The notes beneath the pieces are model-generated. The model ran no database searches. It was not told where the DNA came from and saw nothing but the letters and a program-made list of their open reading frames with translations. This document shows, in pieces, positions 1-11,200 of a stretch of 64,000 nucleotides of DNA. The stretch is from Phanerochaete sordida (Eukaryota > Basidiomycota > Agaricomycetes > Polyporales > Phanerochaetaceae): contig BPQB01000005.1 of NCBI GenBank assembly GCA_019973155.2, positions 806,001 through 870,000 on the forward strand. The letters are read 5' to 3'. Each line of letters starts with the position of its first letter. The first letter of the stretch is position 1. Both the position numbers and the translations under genes were made by a program.

Positions 1-805
1 CGACGATCTGGTCGATGTAGTTCTCGTAGTTGGCTTGGCCATTGTTGGCAATGCTGAACTCTCCGTTGGAGGCCTTGGCAGCGCAGTCACGATCGGGCAG
101 GTCGTAGATGACGATCTGCACGAGCTGCTTGGTGCCAGTGCTCTTGCCCAGGGCGGAGGCAGACGAGAGGTAAGTGCCGAGATCGGGGATCTTGGACACG
201 GAGTCTGTAGGAAACCGAGGTCAGCGCCAAGTGTGACAAGGAAAGGTAGAAGGCTAAACTGACCCAGCCACGTGAAAGTGGGGATGTTCGCAACGCTAGC
301 AGCCTTAGCAGAGAGCGTCGGGTCGGTGATCTGCTTAGCTGCAGCCGCAACCTCGGTGGCGTAGTACGGGGTCAGGAAGATCTGTCAAGGGATTAGCGTT
401 TTTATTACAAAGTCGTATGTTAAGATAATTGCCTGGTAGCCAGTCCAAGGGTTGTTGGCAGTGGGCGGCGGTGGGCTTCCAGATGGGCCGGTACCAGGCG
501 CAGACGAAGTCGAGCTATGCGACACGCTGGACACGCTGGACGAGTGGCTGCTGGCGCTGGTGACAGAGGAGGCAGCAGAGCCGGGCAAGCACTGCGAGTA
601 GTACGGGTTGGAGACCGTGCAGGTGGTGCCAGAGACACAGGTCGTCGGTCCAGCTACAGCGAATGTTCAGCTCCGATGCGTCGCAAGACGTGCAAATGGA
701 CTTACTCCAACCGATACCACCGCACTGACCCCACTCCTGGGCCTGGCCGGCGACGTATGCCGGGAGGAGAGCGACGAGAGCGGCGAGGAAAGCAGCGGAC
801 TTCAT
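1..805 (-). CDS. cel6A: Cellobiohydrolase II (GH6 with CBM1), 3' end missing
   Basis: Secreted exoglucanase that releases cellobiose from the non-reducing ends of cellulose. Exons on the minus strand: 706-805, 433-653, 264-381 and <1-204. The start at 805 gives a clean signal peptide (MKSAAFLAALVALLPAYVAG) followed by a CBM1 cellulose-binding domain with EWGQCGGIGW and a C-terminal YYSQCLP, then a Ser-rich linker. The GH6 domain begins at NPWTGYQ, and the last visible part includes VIYDLPDRDC, the conserved GH6 stretch holding a catalytic-region Asp. The gene runs off the left edge, so the rest of the barrel is unseen. Intron 2 (382-432) uses a GC donor (CAG|GCAATT); no GT donor gives an intron of workable length. 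The upstream gap has a TATA box and Cre1-like sites, fitting carbon-catabolite control. Confidence 0.95.
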
Positions 806-868
806 TGCACCTGAGTGACTTTTGGACGGACGGCGGCCTGATGAACTTGGGGCGAGGCAGCGCGGGCA

Positions 869-874
869 TATATA
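869..874 (-). promoter_or_regulatory. TATA box of cel6A
   Basis: TATATA lies about 65 bp upstream of the cel6A start codon, a usual distance for a strongly regulated fungal secreted-enzyme gene. Function is inferred from sequence and position only. Confidence 0.5.
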
Positions 875-1003
875 CGCCTCGGAGACAGTGCAGCGGGCTT
901 CCCTGCGCGTCGCGGGGCACGCAGCTGGCGAATCAAAATATCCCGGCGAAGACCCGAGCAGTTGCGAGCGGATAGACGTCGGGAGAGGATCACTTGTCTG
1001 GCG

Positions 1004-1020
1004 GCGGGGCTTCTCTGGGG
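1004..1020 (+). promoter_or_regulatory. Two Cre1/CreA-like SYGGRG sites upstream of cel6A
   Basis: GCGGGG (1004-1009) and CTGGGG (1015-1020) both match the carbon-catabolite repressor consensus SYGGRG and lie within 17 bp, about 200 bp upstream of the cellulase start. The motif is short and common in GC-rich DNA; only the close pairing and the gene context make it noteworthy. Confidence 0.3.
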
Positions 1021-2429
1021 GGTCATGAGGCCTCGCTGTGCATCCGAGAACGACGTCCGCCAACGTGGGGGCGCCCGTTGGGCTGTTCGCGACCGCAAAA
1101 GCTGCGTCGCTGCCCGGTTGATATTCGGTTGGGGCTTGCTAAACCTCTGTTGCCTGCGAGCTGCACGTACCGATGAATACTGGGGCAGCCCGCATCATCC
1201 TCGTCGGCCTAGTTCAGGACGGCTCGCCTCCGTGGTACTGGCGATCGAAGCAAGTGCGTTCGCGAGCGAACCGCCGATGGCGACAGTACGCTTTGCGCAG
1301 CGTCCGATTGGGACGTCCGCTCCCGACGCTTGCTTGCAATTGGTCAGTGAGGGGCGATCAGGCATTGCGAAATGGCACTCTAGGCCAGGTGGCCAATATC
1401 ACTTGACGGCCGTGTTTCTGATCCGAGCTTCGATAGCTCTCCGTCGCCATGCATGACAGCCCCTCCTGCCCTGGACATCGTGCCATAGGGACGACGTAAG
1501 AAGACGGTAAACCGCCCAAGTCCGCGTGATTGCAGTCAGCGTGCTTCGGAGGCTGTAGACAATATTGGACTTGACGCCAGACTGAGGCAAATTCTGATGC
1601 TGCATGGGACCTGGATAGTCGACTGGAATTGCTCTGGGGAGCGGAGTGATCCACGGCGTATGCAGCTTTCCTTGGCGAGCACAAGGTGATGGGTCCGGGG
1701 AATGCGGGGAATTAAAGGAATACGCACATCGCTCTCCAAAGCGCGAATATCCGAGTTCGGATGCACTTCGGGTCCAGTTGAGACGGAACGAAGTAGCGGA
1801 TGAGCGTATGTGCACCACGGACACATGCTAGCGCAGAAGCAGAACTTTGAGCCTCCGAACACTCGTTGTAGCATGTCAGTGCCAACCACCCTGCCTCACA
1901 ATGTCACATTTGGAAGGTCAGCTGCTGCAGGCCATCTGTTACGGAGGCGCGACGAGCATGGTGCAAAACTTCCTTGCATGACTGTCGGGCCAACGTTCGA
2001 TACCTCTGGCGGGTTGAGGCAGTTCCCCGAGGCACGGTTCGCGGAAGCTGTCTGACGGGCATAGCCCGACAAATCATCCGTCTTCCGACGGCTCCAGCGA
2101 AGCGCAGAAGCTAAGCTTTAGAGGTAGCTATAACCCTTTGCGTGTGGAAACAATCACGGAAAATCTAAGGGGACACCGTGAAGGCAAAACGTCGTAAATT
2201 ACTCGCCCTTCGAGCACAGGAGGGTCGCGCACCTCAGGTAGGACCACAGACATTTCCGGACGTCCTGTATACGGTTGAGCGTGCTGCAATATTGCGCCAT
2301 TACGATTGTCCGCGGGCTGGGGTTCGTGACATTCGATCCTGTATTAATTATGGCCTAAAGATGACAAGGTCCTCGATGCAAACTACATCCATCCTTCCCG
2401 TTTCGTGTTATACTTCGACGCAGTTATGG

Positions 2430-3359
2430 TCAGCGCCGCCTCGGAGCACCGGGTGGTGGTGGCGGCAGAAGCGGTACGCCAAGTCCGTTTCCAGAGGACG
2501 AGGCAGCGGAGCCGCTACCGAGGAGGTCGGATGTCGCGCCTGGAGTGTTGTTCGCTTTCGCGCGTCCAGGTATCGAAATTGAGAATGTCTGGCCGTCCTT
2601 GAGAGAGTAGTCCTTCTTGGGCCCGGCGGGTATGTGGGGAGAGGGTTTCTCTGACTCTGGGGTTTCGGGATTCTGCATGTTCCGCCATCGCCTGTAGATA
2701 ATCGTGTAAATTTATGCATAGGTCTGAAGGGTGGCAGCTTACTTTGTATAGTCCTGGAGTGCGACATCTGCAAAGCCTGTGAGCTAGATTCGCGTGCGCT
2801 CTGCGTCGGCACGTACTGAAGTCGAAACTGTCCGACCGCTCGAGGAATCCCATGCCAATGTACGCCCGCTTACCGCCATCTTCTACGCGCACAACGAAAT
2901 ATCTTGAGGAATCAAGGACAGCCTCCACGGATGGCTTCGCGGGGTCGTACTCTGCCTTGGCGAACACTGTCCTTTGCGGCGTGCAGTCAGTCTATCTCGG
3001 GTTCTAACGTTATGCAGCACGTGTGCGTACATTCGCCTACGTGAGTTCAGTAATGGGATCGTGCAATGATCATGCACGAGACTGACCAGTGTTGACATCC
3101 TCGAACTGTATCGCCACACCGCTCTTACGCTCGATGATTCTGAGACGACCTTTCCACAGCGGGTTGCCCAAATCGCCCCATTCTTGTGCACGGTGTCCCT
3201 CGTTCTTCTTGAGGGGTGGGATCTTGAACACTGTGCATGGAAATAGCATCCATCCTGTGATCAGGGCACATCCGCGCGACCAGAGACGTAGGTGTCACCT
3301 GAGACCTCGCGACCGATGTAGAGGATGCTCTCGATCTCGTCTTCGCCGAATCCTTCCAT
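2430..3359 (-). CDS. NECAP-like adaptin-ear-binding coat-associated protein
   Basis: Endocytic accessory protein of 213 aa. NECAPs bind AP-2 and AP-1 at clathrin-coated pits through a PH-like (PHear) fold. Minus-strand exons: 3299-3359, 3087-3230, 2817-2966, 2743-2767, 2430-2691. The PHear domain fills about residues 1-130. The family pattern is visible: an opening [10 protein letters not shown], then [17 protein letters not shown] and PLWKGRLRI, then [19 protein letters not shown] and DSFDFNVALQDY. The C-terminus is Pro/Ser-rich and ends in a run of prolines, as expected for the flexible clathrin-machinery tail. Intron 2 (2967-3086) is unusually long at 120 nt. The gene is divergent from the CSN8 gene, with 238 bp between start codons. 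Confidence 0.85.
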
Positions 3360-3597
3360 GGCAAGCTAGAGTATGTGAGGCCGAGAAAGCTGCAGCTCAC
3401 GAGGAGTTTGTGGAGAACGAAGGGAGATGAAGAGAGGCAGGGAGATGCACCGCTCTTCCCTGGCCTGGGCGTGCCGCTATCAGCGCCGTCATGGCAGAGG
3501 CCAGGTTCCCACGTGTATCGACGCGTGCTCGTCCGCGGCGCCTCCGCCTCGCTTGCCTCTGCACCGCTCCTCCTCGTCCTCCTCCGCTGCAATACAC

Positions 3598-4680
3598 ATG
3601 ACAGGCCCGCCGACGCCTCCCATCACCTCTGCGATTGAGATTGAGGACGCTGCTCGCGCCGCAGCAGCAGCCGCGACCCCAGCGCTTGGCGCGAACGTCG
3701 TCACAGGCGGGACCGCGCCCGCCGCCCCAGGAGAGCCTGTCGCGATTCAGGTAGCCATCGCGGCCACTCCCGAGCAGGCGGCGTCGCCCTACAGACAGGC
3801 CTTTGCGACCTTAGTTGAGCTGGCCGTATCGGGCAACTTTGACGAGCTCGCAGAGGTGGCTGAGAGTGCTGATCTTACTGTGCGTATGTGGATTCCGCAT
3901 ACGCGTTCTTCCACTCACTGTCCTGACTTCTGTAGACAAAACAAGATACCAGCATCGAGAGATTCTTGGTCGTGACTCCTCTCGTCGTATCGTATTTCAT
4001 CACGGATAACATGTAAGTGGCTCTACTGTTCCATCGGTCCAACGCTGACATACGACGCCCGAAAGTCCCCCAGCTCTTCAGGCCATCACAAGGCTGCCTG
4101 AGGTGTTGAAAGCGCACGCCATCTCACAAGCATCGTTCAGGCTCGCTGCTTCCATCTCAGAGCGCAAGTACGGCAATGTGTACCCGCGTGCCAATGACTT
4201 GCTTCAGGCTGTCGAGAACACCCAAATACGCGATGCCGATTTCAAGGCCGTCGTCGGGAGCTTGCTGAGAAAGTTCATTGGTAAGCATCAGACGCGTTCT
4301 CCTACAGTGTACCTGCTTAATCCTGTCCAGACACATTCAGGCAGCGAACGCTTCTACTCTTGTCAAAAGCATATACATCGATCCCGCTTTCACTCGCGCA
4401 GTCTTACCTGAACTGTCTTCCCGAGGAAGTTCTTGCCGGTCGGTGATTCAGTCGAGTCCTTTGTCAACTTGCTGAAGCGTGTTGTAGTTGCGACCCAGCA
4501 TAGATGGGGCTACGATCCGAGCACCCAGATTCTCACTCCGAAACTACCATCCAAATATGGCGCTAGCGGTACGCTGACTGGTGAGCTTTACTGTTTCGCA
4601 CTACAAATATCTTACGTCTTCCTTTAGGAATCTCCGGTCTCGCAACCTTCGATATTATCGCAAACACGAACCTGGAATGA
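3598..4680 (+). CDS. COP9 signalosome subunit 8-like (CSN8/PSMD8/eIF3K-type PCI protein)
   Basis: Probable small subunit of the COP9 signalosome, which removes Nedd8 from cullins. Exons: 3598-3879, 3936-4012, 4066-4280, 4331-4438, 4488-4580, 4628-4680 (275 aa). A low-complexity Ala/Pro-rich N-terminus of about 65 residues precedes helical repeats and a winged-helix-like end. The FRQRTLLLLSKAYTSIPLSL stretch followed by a short SYL helix and RWGYDPSTQILTPK resembles CSN8. The 49-nt intron 4439-4487 restores frame between the last two conserved blocks. PSMD8 (Rpn12) and eIF3k share the fold and are the main alternatives; the length and the missing Rpn12 C-terminus favour CSN8. Confidence 0.65.
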
Positions 4681-5008
4681 AGATGTATCTCTAGATCCTG
4701 TACTATAGCCAGTTTCGCATTGCTCTGGACACGACGCTGTTATTTCTCGTGGCGTGCTATGTGCTTACGTAGCATATTGACATCGACGCGATGCTCGATG
4801 CTCGAAGCGGGGTAATAAATGAGCGTCAGTCGCGACCACGTGGAGGACCTATACACGACTATACACAGCATAGCGCGCGTCCTGCTACTTCAGTTCCTCT
4901 TGCTTCCAGACCATCACTACCTTTCCCAGCTCCTCGCACGCTCGTGCTGTACTCCTGCCTTGTATCACCAATATCGGACGCCGTCTCTGTATTACGCAAA
5001 TTACCATC
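4681..5008. other. Intergenic region before UBLCP1
   Basis: 328 bp between CSN8 and the first UBLCP1 gene. It presumably holds a terminator and a promoter, but I see no distinctive motif apart from a short GATGCTC direct repeat near 4790. Confidence 0.5.
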
Positions 5009-6656
5009 ATGACCACTGTTGGAATCGAGGCTGGAGTGGAAGCGTCAGTGGAAACGACCGAAGTAAGCAGCACGCGATTCAGTGTTGCACACACACATGA
5101 AGCCCATGCCCAGATAACTACGCTGAGCAATACCGTCGAGACCGAAGAATGGATCCACTTGAGCTTCACCTGGCAAGGCAAGCTCTTCCAGATCGACATC
5201 GCGGGGTCGGACAGGTCGGCGCGCCATTGTCTTGCACAGACGCATATGTTCATTCGTGCCACAGGGTCTTCGACCTGAAGGCAACGCTGTACAGTCTGAC
5301 TAACGTCCCTCCAGAACGGCAGAAGATCCTTGGTCTCGTGAAGGGCAAGCTGCCCGCGGATGAGGTCACGATGTGCGTGCTTGTGCCCGGCTTGGTGCTC
5401 GGACGCTGCGGCTGAGCGCAGCTTCCAGACACGACCTCTCTCTCGTCGTCGGGAAGAAATTTAGCTTGATAGGCACACCGGAAGGCGACGAGATCAAGGA
5501 CCCGTCCCGTGCGTGTCGTAATTACTCGTCCCAGGCCCGGTGCTCACTGACGCCACATCGTGCAGAGCTCGCCTACCTTCCAGACGTCGTCAATGACTTC
5601 GACGTCGACTTCACAGCAGACCCACAAGCGGCCGCTGCGTATGCGAACGACCAGCGTAATCGTCGAAAGATCAAAGAACATACCGACCAGCTGAAAGTAA
5701 ACATCATCTCCCCGTTCCGCGAAGGCAAGCGGTTGCTCGTACTCGACATTGACTATAGTCCGTGTGCCATTATCTCACTAGCGTCATAACTCTGACCTCA
5801 GTATATAGCCATCCTTGATACCAAGCCTCTGACCAATGGATCCCTACCACCACACGAATGTGCACGGCCCGGGCTGCACGAGTTCCTCGAAGCTGTGTAC
5901 CCTTATTATGATATCTGCATATGGTAAGGGACTGACTTGCTTTTGTTTGAGCAAGCACAGTCTAATCCCTTCTCTAGGTCCCAGACCAGCTGGATCTGGC
6001 TTGAGACCAAGCTAGTGGAACTCGGAATGCTGGGTGGTCCGCATAATTACCAGGTACATTCATCTGCAAGTCCATGTTATCCCGCATGCTTATCCCAACC
6101 ACGATCAGATCTCGTTTGGTAAATTCATTCACTCTTTGCCCAACGTGGAAGATAACCCTGGTTTGGACAGTCCTTGACAAGACATCTATGTTCACCGTCT
6201 TCTCGGTAAAAGATGGGAAGCCGTACAAACACTCTGTAAAGGCGCTTCCAATCCTCTGGAATCATTTCCCGCAGTAGTGAGCCTAGCCCTGCAGGAGGGT
6301 CTTCCTTCGCTGAAATGCGTTCGCAGCGGCCCGAGGAACACGATACATGTCGACGATCTCGTACGTATGGCTAGACCTCGTCAAATGCGCAGACTGACGG
6401 GCACAAACAGGGCAGAAACTTCGCGTTGAATCCCAACCAAGGTCTCAAGATTCACGCGTTCAAGGAGGCCCACAGGCCGGAGTCGCAGGCAGACCGGGAA
6501 TTGTGGAAGGTCTCGCGGTACCTCGTGCATATCGCCCACCAGTATGACGACTTCTCGGCGCTGAACCATAAGGTCCGTCTGTGCCTGTCCCAGGGGATCG
6601 TGCTGATGGTGTCGCTTCCACAGGACTGGAAGAACGTTGTGAAGAGATTGCCGTAG
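5009..6656 (+). CDS. UBLCP1: Ubiquitin-like domain CTD phosphatase (UBLCP1 family)
   Basis: FCP/SCP-type HAD phosphatase of 373 aa that in other eukaryotes docks on proteasome subunit Rpn1 through its ubiquitin-like domain and dephosphorylates nuclear proteasomes. Eleven exons: 5009-5214, 5265-5372, 5429-5508, 5566-5757, 5809-5923, 5978-6053, 6109-6118, 6171-6276, 6327-6360, 6411-6572, 6624-6656. The UBL domain lies at about residues 45-125 (WIHLSFTWQGKLFQIDI, then NVPPERQKILGLVKGK). It is followed by the family's DVVNDFD segment. The catalytic DxDxT is LDIDYT, with Asp192 and Asp194. Later come the conserved WSQT, FVLDKTSMF, and a Lys plus HVDDL. Exon 7 is a 10-nt micro-exon. A UBL-less paralogue with the same intron layout follows 416 bp downstream. 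Confidence 0.92.
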
Positions 6657-7072
6657 TTTCTGGAAATCCAGCCATGCTGTCTTGGTCTTAGCGACGGTAA
6701 TGACGACACACACGACGCTCTTGCAACCATTCGAGCCAAGCTCTGCCAAGTCCGATACCTAGCTGCGAGGTAGACTTCAAATCACTGGCAACTGGGTATG
6801 TTTTGCACACGGCGTTAGTCACGGCAGACGCGTCGAGACGCGTCCATCGGGCGCTACAAGGGCGCGTCACCGCCGAGAGATGGAACGTTCGAATCCGCCA
6901 CATGTTTTATTTTCGGCTACTCATGCCTGCGCATCATCGTCATACTGGAGCGTGGCTCTAGCGGCAATCTAGAATACGCCAAGAACAGTCTGCAGCCTGC
7001 AGAGTTGTGGACACTGATCGTGCATATAAACACCTTTTACAGGACTGCGATGCCTCCAGCAACTTGGCTAGT
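6657..7072. other. Spacer between the two UBLCP1-like genes
   Basis: 416 bp. No translated segment resembles a ubiquitin-like domain on either strand, so I find no remnant of the domain missing from the downstream copy. A tRNA-like T-loop word near 6887 does not fold into a tRNA. Confidence 0.45.
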
Positions 7073-8378
7073 ATGCCCACTGACTTGAACGACGTTCTAG
7101 ATGGGCCGTCTGTCCTTTCGGCGGCCGAAGGATACAAGGCGATGGAAGATGATCGTGACTGGGTTGACGATTACGACGACTCGGAGGAGGGCGAGGACGG
7201 AGATGATTTCGTAGATGCGTTCCTGGAAGAGGAGATGAATCTCGCCGCAGAAGTACGTGTTATCGCTACCTAGGTGTATATCAACGCGAAGCTGACACAA
7301 TTGTTCCCAGCCTGCGGACGCCTTTGCAAACGATCCGTACAATGTCCGCATGATCAAGGAGATCTCGGAACGCATATCGATAGAGGTCATGCACCCGCTG
7401 AGAGATGGCAAGCCGCTGCTTGTGCTCGACGTCGATCAAAGTACGTCACGCGTTGCGCTTTCATATGCGAGGCGTCAGGGAATGACGTAGATTGTGCAGC
7501 GATCGTCGATGCTCGTGCACTAAAACGCGGTGAACTGCTGCCGCAGCAATGTGCAAGACCAGGCTTGGTCGAGTTCTTGAAACAGGTATACGCGTACTAC
7601 GACATCTGTGTCTGGTGACACTTGTTTCCTTGCCAGCGCACGCGTTCTGTACTGATAAAATGCTGTTCCAAAGGTCCCAAAGACACTGGAATAGGCTCGT
7701 GACGAAGCTGTTTGAGCTAGAGGTGCTCGAGGCATCGGCTGATGATTGGGCGGTGAGACTTCGGACTTGTTCTCCACAGCAACGTATGCTGATTCTGGTC
7801 AGATCTCATTCGGTACCGGAGCATCTCGTTGACCGCTGCAGAAGATTCATGCTAAACTTAGGCTCCTGCAGCCCTGGACAAACATGCTATGTTTCAAGCG
7901 CGCGCCACGGAAGATGGCAGACAGACGAAGCACCTGGTCAAGGCACTTCAGATCATCTGGAACCATTTCCCGCAGTAGTTCGTGCCTCCCTGGTTGTCAG
8001 CTGGAAGGCACTAACCTGTACGGCAGCGGTCCGCATAACACCATCCATATTGATGACCTCGTATGTTGCGGTCACGCGACATACTTTTCCGCGCCGGTAA
8101 CTGAGGCGTGTCTGCAGCGTCGGAACTTCGCCATGAACCCAAGGCAAGGGCTGCACATCACGCCATTCAAGAATGCAGGAACTCCAGAAGCCGCGGAGGA
8201 CAGAGAGCTGGAGAGAGTTGGGCAGTACCTGGTGCACATCGCGCAGACTTGTGATGACTTCCGGAAGTTGTCACACAAGGTACCTGTAGCCCGTTCCATG
8301 ACGCGTTGGAGCAGGCTGAAGACGCTTCTCCCACAGCACTGGAGGCGTGCCCGCAGGGAGGCTCGGAACCAAACCTAG
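7073..8378 (+). CDS. UBLCP1-like CTD phosphatase paralogue lacking the UBL domain
   Basis: Tandem duplicate of the upstream phosphatase, 285 aa. Exons: 7073-7252, 7311-7440, 7500-7614, 7674-7752, 7803-7812, 7872-7977, 8027-8060, 8118-8279, 8337-8378. Five internal exons (115, 10, 106, 34 and 162 nt) match the first copy exactly in length and phase, including the 10-nt micro-exon. Catalytic residues are kept: LDVDQT (Asp100, Asp102), WSQ, ALDKHAMF, and a Lys plus HIDDL. The UBL domain is replaced by a short acidic leader (WVDDYDDSEEGEDGDDF). The start is the first in-frame ATG; an upstream non-coding exon is possible. With all exons in frame it looks functional, but without the known proteasome dock its substrate is unknown. 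Confidence 0.85.
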
Positions 8379-8851
8379 ATACACGCCGCCTGATATTCAC
8401 TGATAATAGACCCTGCCGTCCCTCGACGGCCAAATTCGACTGAAGGCCAATTGTACGACGCCACTATCCCCATTCGCCCCGAGGCTCTGATCGTGGAGCG
8501 CGAGCCCTGGGAAGACGCTCCCCCGAAGACGGCAGGCAGGCCTATGTTTGGGCTCGCCTACGCACGTACGGCAGCAGGGACGTGATGCCCCCGCAGGGCG
8601 CGCCGGTCAGCTGGCCTGCGCGCCGCCCGCGGTGGGTCTCAGACGGCCCTCGACTGAATGCTCCTGCCCGCCGGGCCTGTGCGCTCCCGCCACGCTCGCG
8701 GTCACGCTGGTGATGGTTCAGGAAACGGTGGCGCGCCTCCGTCGAGCCCTTAGTGCGCTTCGCGAGTACGGGTGCGGTCGTCGTCGGTTGTGTATAAGAA
8801 GTGAGCGTGCGATGGAGGATTGGGCTTGACCCGACGGCCTTGCTTCTCACG
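8379..8851. other. Promoter region of the sugar transporter
   Basis: 473 bp of GC-rich DNA. TATAAG at 8793-8798, about 54 bp before the transporter start, is the only clear core-promoter element. Open frames here are short and have no recognisable domain. Confidence 0.4.
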
Positions 8852-10944
8852 ATGGCGCCAGGCCCTGCTGTTCGCGCTGCGCCCCCAGAGATCGACTACC
8901 ACCAGCTCGTGGACCCCAACGCGAAGTGGTGGAAGAACAGCAGGATTGTGAAGCTGAATCTGTGGATTCTTCTTCTGTACGTTCTTTGCCTTGTCTGACG
9001 TATCTTCGTCGCTGACACCGGATCGTTTTCTAGTCTGATAACCTCGACAGCGAACGGCTACGATGGAAGCATGATGAGTGGGTGCTCAACGGAGTTGCCC
9101 GTATTTGATTCGCTCACGCACGATGGCAGACGGTCTACAGCTCATCGACCAGTGGGAGTCCGCGTTCGGGTTTCCCACCGGCTCGAAGCTCGGATTACTT
9201 GGTGCTATCCAGAACATAGGCTCTCTCGGGGCACTGCCGTTCACACCATACCTATGTGACGGCCTTGGGCGCAAGAAAACAATCTTCATTGGCGCAATAA
9301 TTGTTGTTGCTGGTGCGGTCATTCAGACCGCGTCGCAGACGGTCGAGATGTTCATTGGGGCACGGTTCATGAGTACGTCGCCAGCTATCGTCACGCGCTC
9401 GGTGGTGACGCTAACGCAGCCTTCCTCGGCTCGCAGTGGGCTTTGGTCTTGGATTTTGCGTATGTACCGTCGCATTTCACCCGCTATCGTTTGTCTCATC
9501 AGCGGTGTCGTAGACGGCAGCAGCTCCCATGCTTGTCACCGAGATCGCCTATCCGTGAGTGCATTGGACACCGCTGCTGAATAGGCTCACCCACGCTCTC
9601 GTGCACAGTACACAGCGCGGCCCGGTGTCGTCTGTCTACAACGCCCTGTGGCCCGCGGGGGCCGTCATGTGAGCATGCGCGCCGCTCCGCTGGAAGAACC
9701 GTTCACGCTGACGCCACCGCAGCGCAGCGTGGCTCACGTTCGGCACGTTCCACATCAACAACTCGTGGGCGTGGCGCGTCCCGAGCGCGGTGCAGGCCGT
9801 GCCGTCCGTGCTGCAGATCTTCCTGATCCTGTTCGCGCCCGAGAGCCCGCGCTGGCTCGTCGCGCAGGGCCGCGAGGCGGAGGCGCTCCGCACGCTCGCG
9901 TACTACCACGCGCGCGGCGACGAGCACGACCCGCTCGTCCGCTTCGAGTTCGACGAGATCCGCGCGGCCATCGAGGGCGAGAAGGTCCAGAAGCAGACCG
10001 GCTGGCTCCAGCTCTTCGCCACCCCCGGCAACCGCCGCCGCATGCGCATCATCATCGCCATCGCGTTCTTCTCGCAGTGGAGTGGCAATGGCCTCGCGTG
10101 AGTGCCTCGTTGTGGCAGGAGCCAGGGCGGGAGCCTGATGAGTTTGTCTGCAGGTCGTACTATCTGAACAAGGTCTTTGCGACTATCGGCAGTGCGTACT
10201 CTCGACATGTTCACGCTACGTGTACTGACATTTATCTAGTCACTAACAAGACCGAGCAATTGCTCATCAGCGCGTTCTTGAACGTCTGGTCTGCCATTAA
10301 CGCGATCAGCGGGGGCCTGTTCTGCGACAAGGTCGGACGGCGGCCACTCTTCCTCATCTCCACAGCCGGCATGCTGGTGTTCTTCATCCTGCAAACGGTC
10401 TGCTCCGCGCAGTTCGCGCTCCACGGCAACAAGGCTGCGGGTAACGCGGTCGTCGCGTTCCTCTGTGGGTGCTAGCAACGCGTGCATGAACCAATAGCTG
10501 ACCCTGCGTGCAGTCTTGTACAGCGCATTCTACGGCATAGCGTATTCGCCGCTGATCACGTCCTACACGCTCGAGATCCTGCCCTTCAACCTCCGCGCGA
10601 AGGGCTACACGATCTTCAGCTTCGCGGTCTCGGCGTCGCTCGTGTTCAACCAGTACATCAACCCGATTGCCTTCGCGGCGCTGCAGTGGAAGTACTACAT
10701 CGTGTACTGCGTGTGGCTCGCGTTCGAGCTGGTGTTTGTGTACTTCTTCCTCGTCGAGACGAAGAACCGCACCTTGGAGGAGACTGCTGTGTACGTGTCC
10801 TTGGTGTCATCTGCCATTGTTGCTCACAGAGAGCTTCGCAGGTTGTTCGACGGCCTTGGCGGTGTCCCGCACACTACTGCAAGCTCCGACATCGACGTGG
10901 AGGTTGCCGAGGTGTACGAGCACGTCGATGAGAAGAAGGAGTAG
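8852..10944 (+). CDS. MFS sugar transporter (hexose/disaccharide permease family)
   Basis: Plasma-membrane proton-sugar symporter of the major facilitator superfamily, 517 aa with about 12 TM helices. Exons: 8852-8976, 9034-9077, 9130-9372, 9437-9459, 9514-9554, 9609-9668, 9723-10097, 10154-10191, 10240-10464, 10514-10790, 10842-10944. Family marks include NGYDGSMMNGLQ after TM1, the loop motif DGLGRKK, TEIAYPTQRGPV, PESPRWL at the end of TM6, CDKVGRRPLF in the second half and VETKNRTLEE after TM12. It resembles fungal lactose-permease and quinate/hexose transporters, but substrate cannot be assigned by eye. A nearby cellulase gene makes uptake of released sugars plausible, which is inference only. 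Confidence 0.9.
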
Positions 10945-11191
10945 CGAGTTGCTGATTTGGTTCACAAGGGATGGTTCGGATGAGTCGTCGCAATGTGGTC
11001 TGCTGTGAGCGCGGATACCCCACAAGCGTGTTTGATCGCTGTACAACAGTCTTGTATTTTCTGTATCATATCAGTGTCATGAGCTATCGCGAGCCGTTTG
11101 GTCGAAAGCCCGGAGACGAGGACGCGCGCAAAGCTCAGCGCGCTTAACTTCCCACGCCACGAAGGGTGGTCCGTGCGCGGGCGCCTGGGGG

Positions 11192-11200
11192 TATATAAGG
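11192..11200 (+). promoter_or_regulatory. Orphan TATA box
   Basis: TATATAAGG in a GC-rich surround is a textbook TATA box, yet the next supported coding start is 800 bp away. It may drive a short transcript starting near 11225 or be a chance match. Confidence 0.35.

Larger units (their letters stand above)
806..2429. other. Gene-poor stretch between cel6A and NECAP
   Basis: Holds the cel6A promoter at its left end. The open frames here (up to about 160 codons) lack recognisable domains and cannot be joined into a plausible spliced gene. I see no transposon ends, RNA gene or tandem repeat. Confidence 0.5.

Noticed and set aside
962..1824. Open frames of 140-164 codons in the cel6A upstream gap
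   Set aside because: No recognisable domain, biased composition, and no plausible splice partners.
2967..3086. C/D-snoRNA-like words (ATGATCA and CTGA) in the long NECAP intron
   Set aside because: The candidate guide before the CTGA boxes matches no rRNA stretch I know, and the C box is imperfect; kept only as an unusually long intron.
6778..6900. Possible tRNA: B-box-like GTTCGAATCC near 6887 with a weak A-box-like TGGCAACTGGG about 100 bp upstream
   Set aside because: The bases flanking the T-loop do not form a five-pair T stem on either strand, and no acceptor stem can be drawn.
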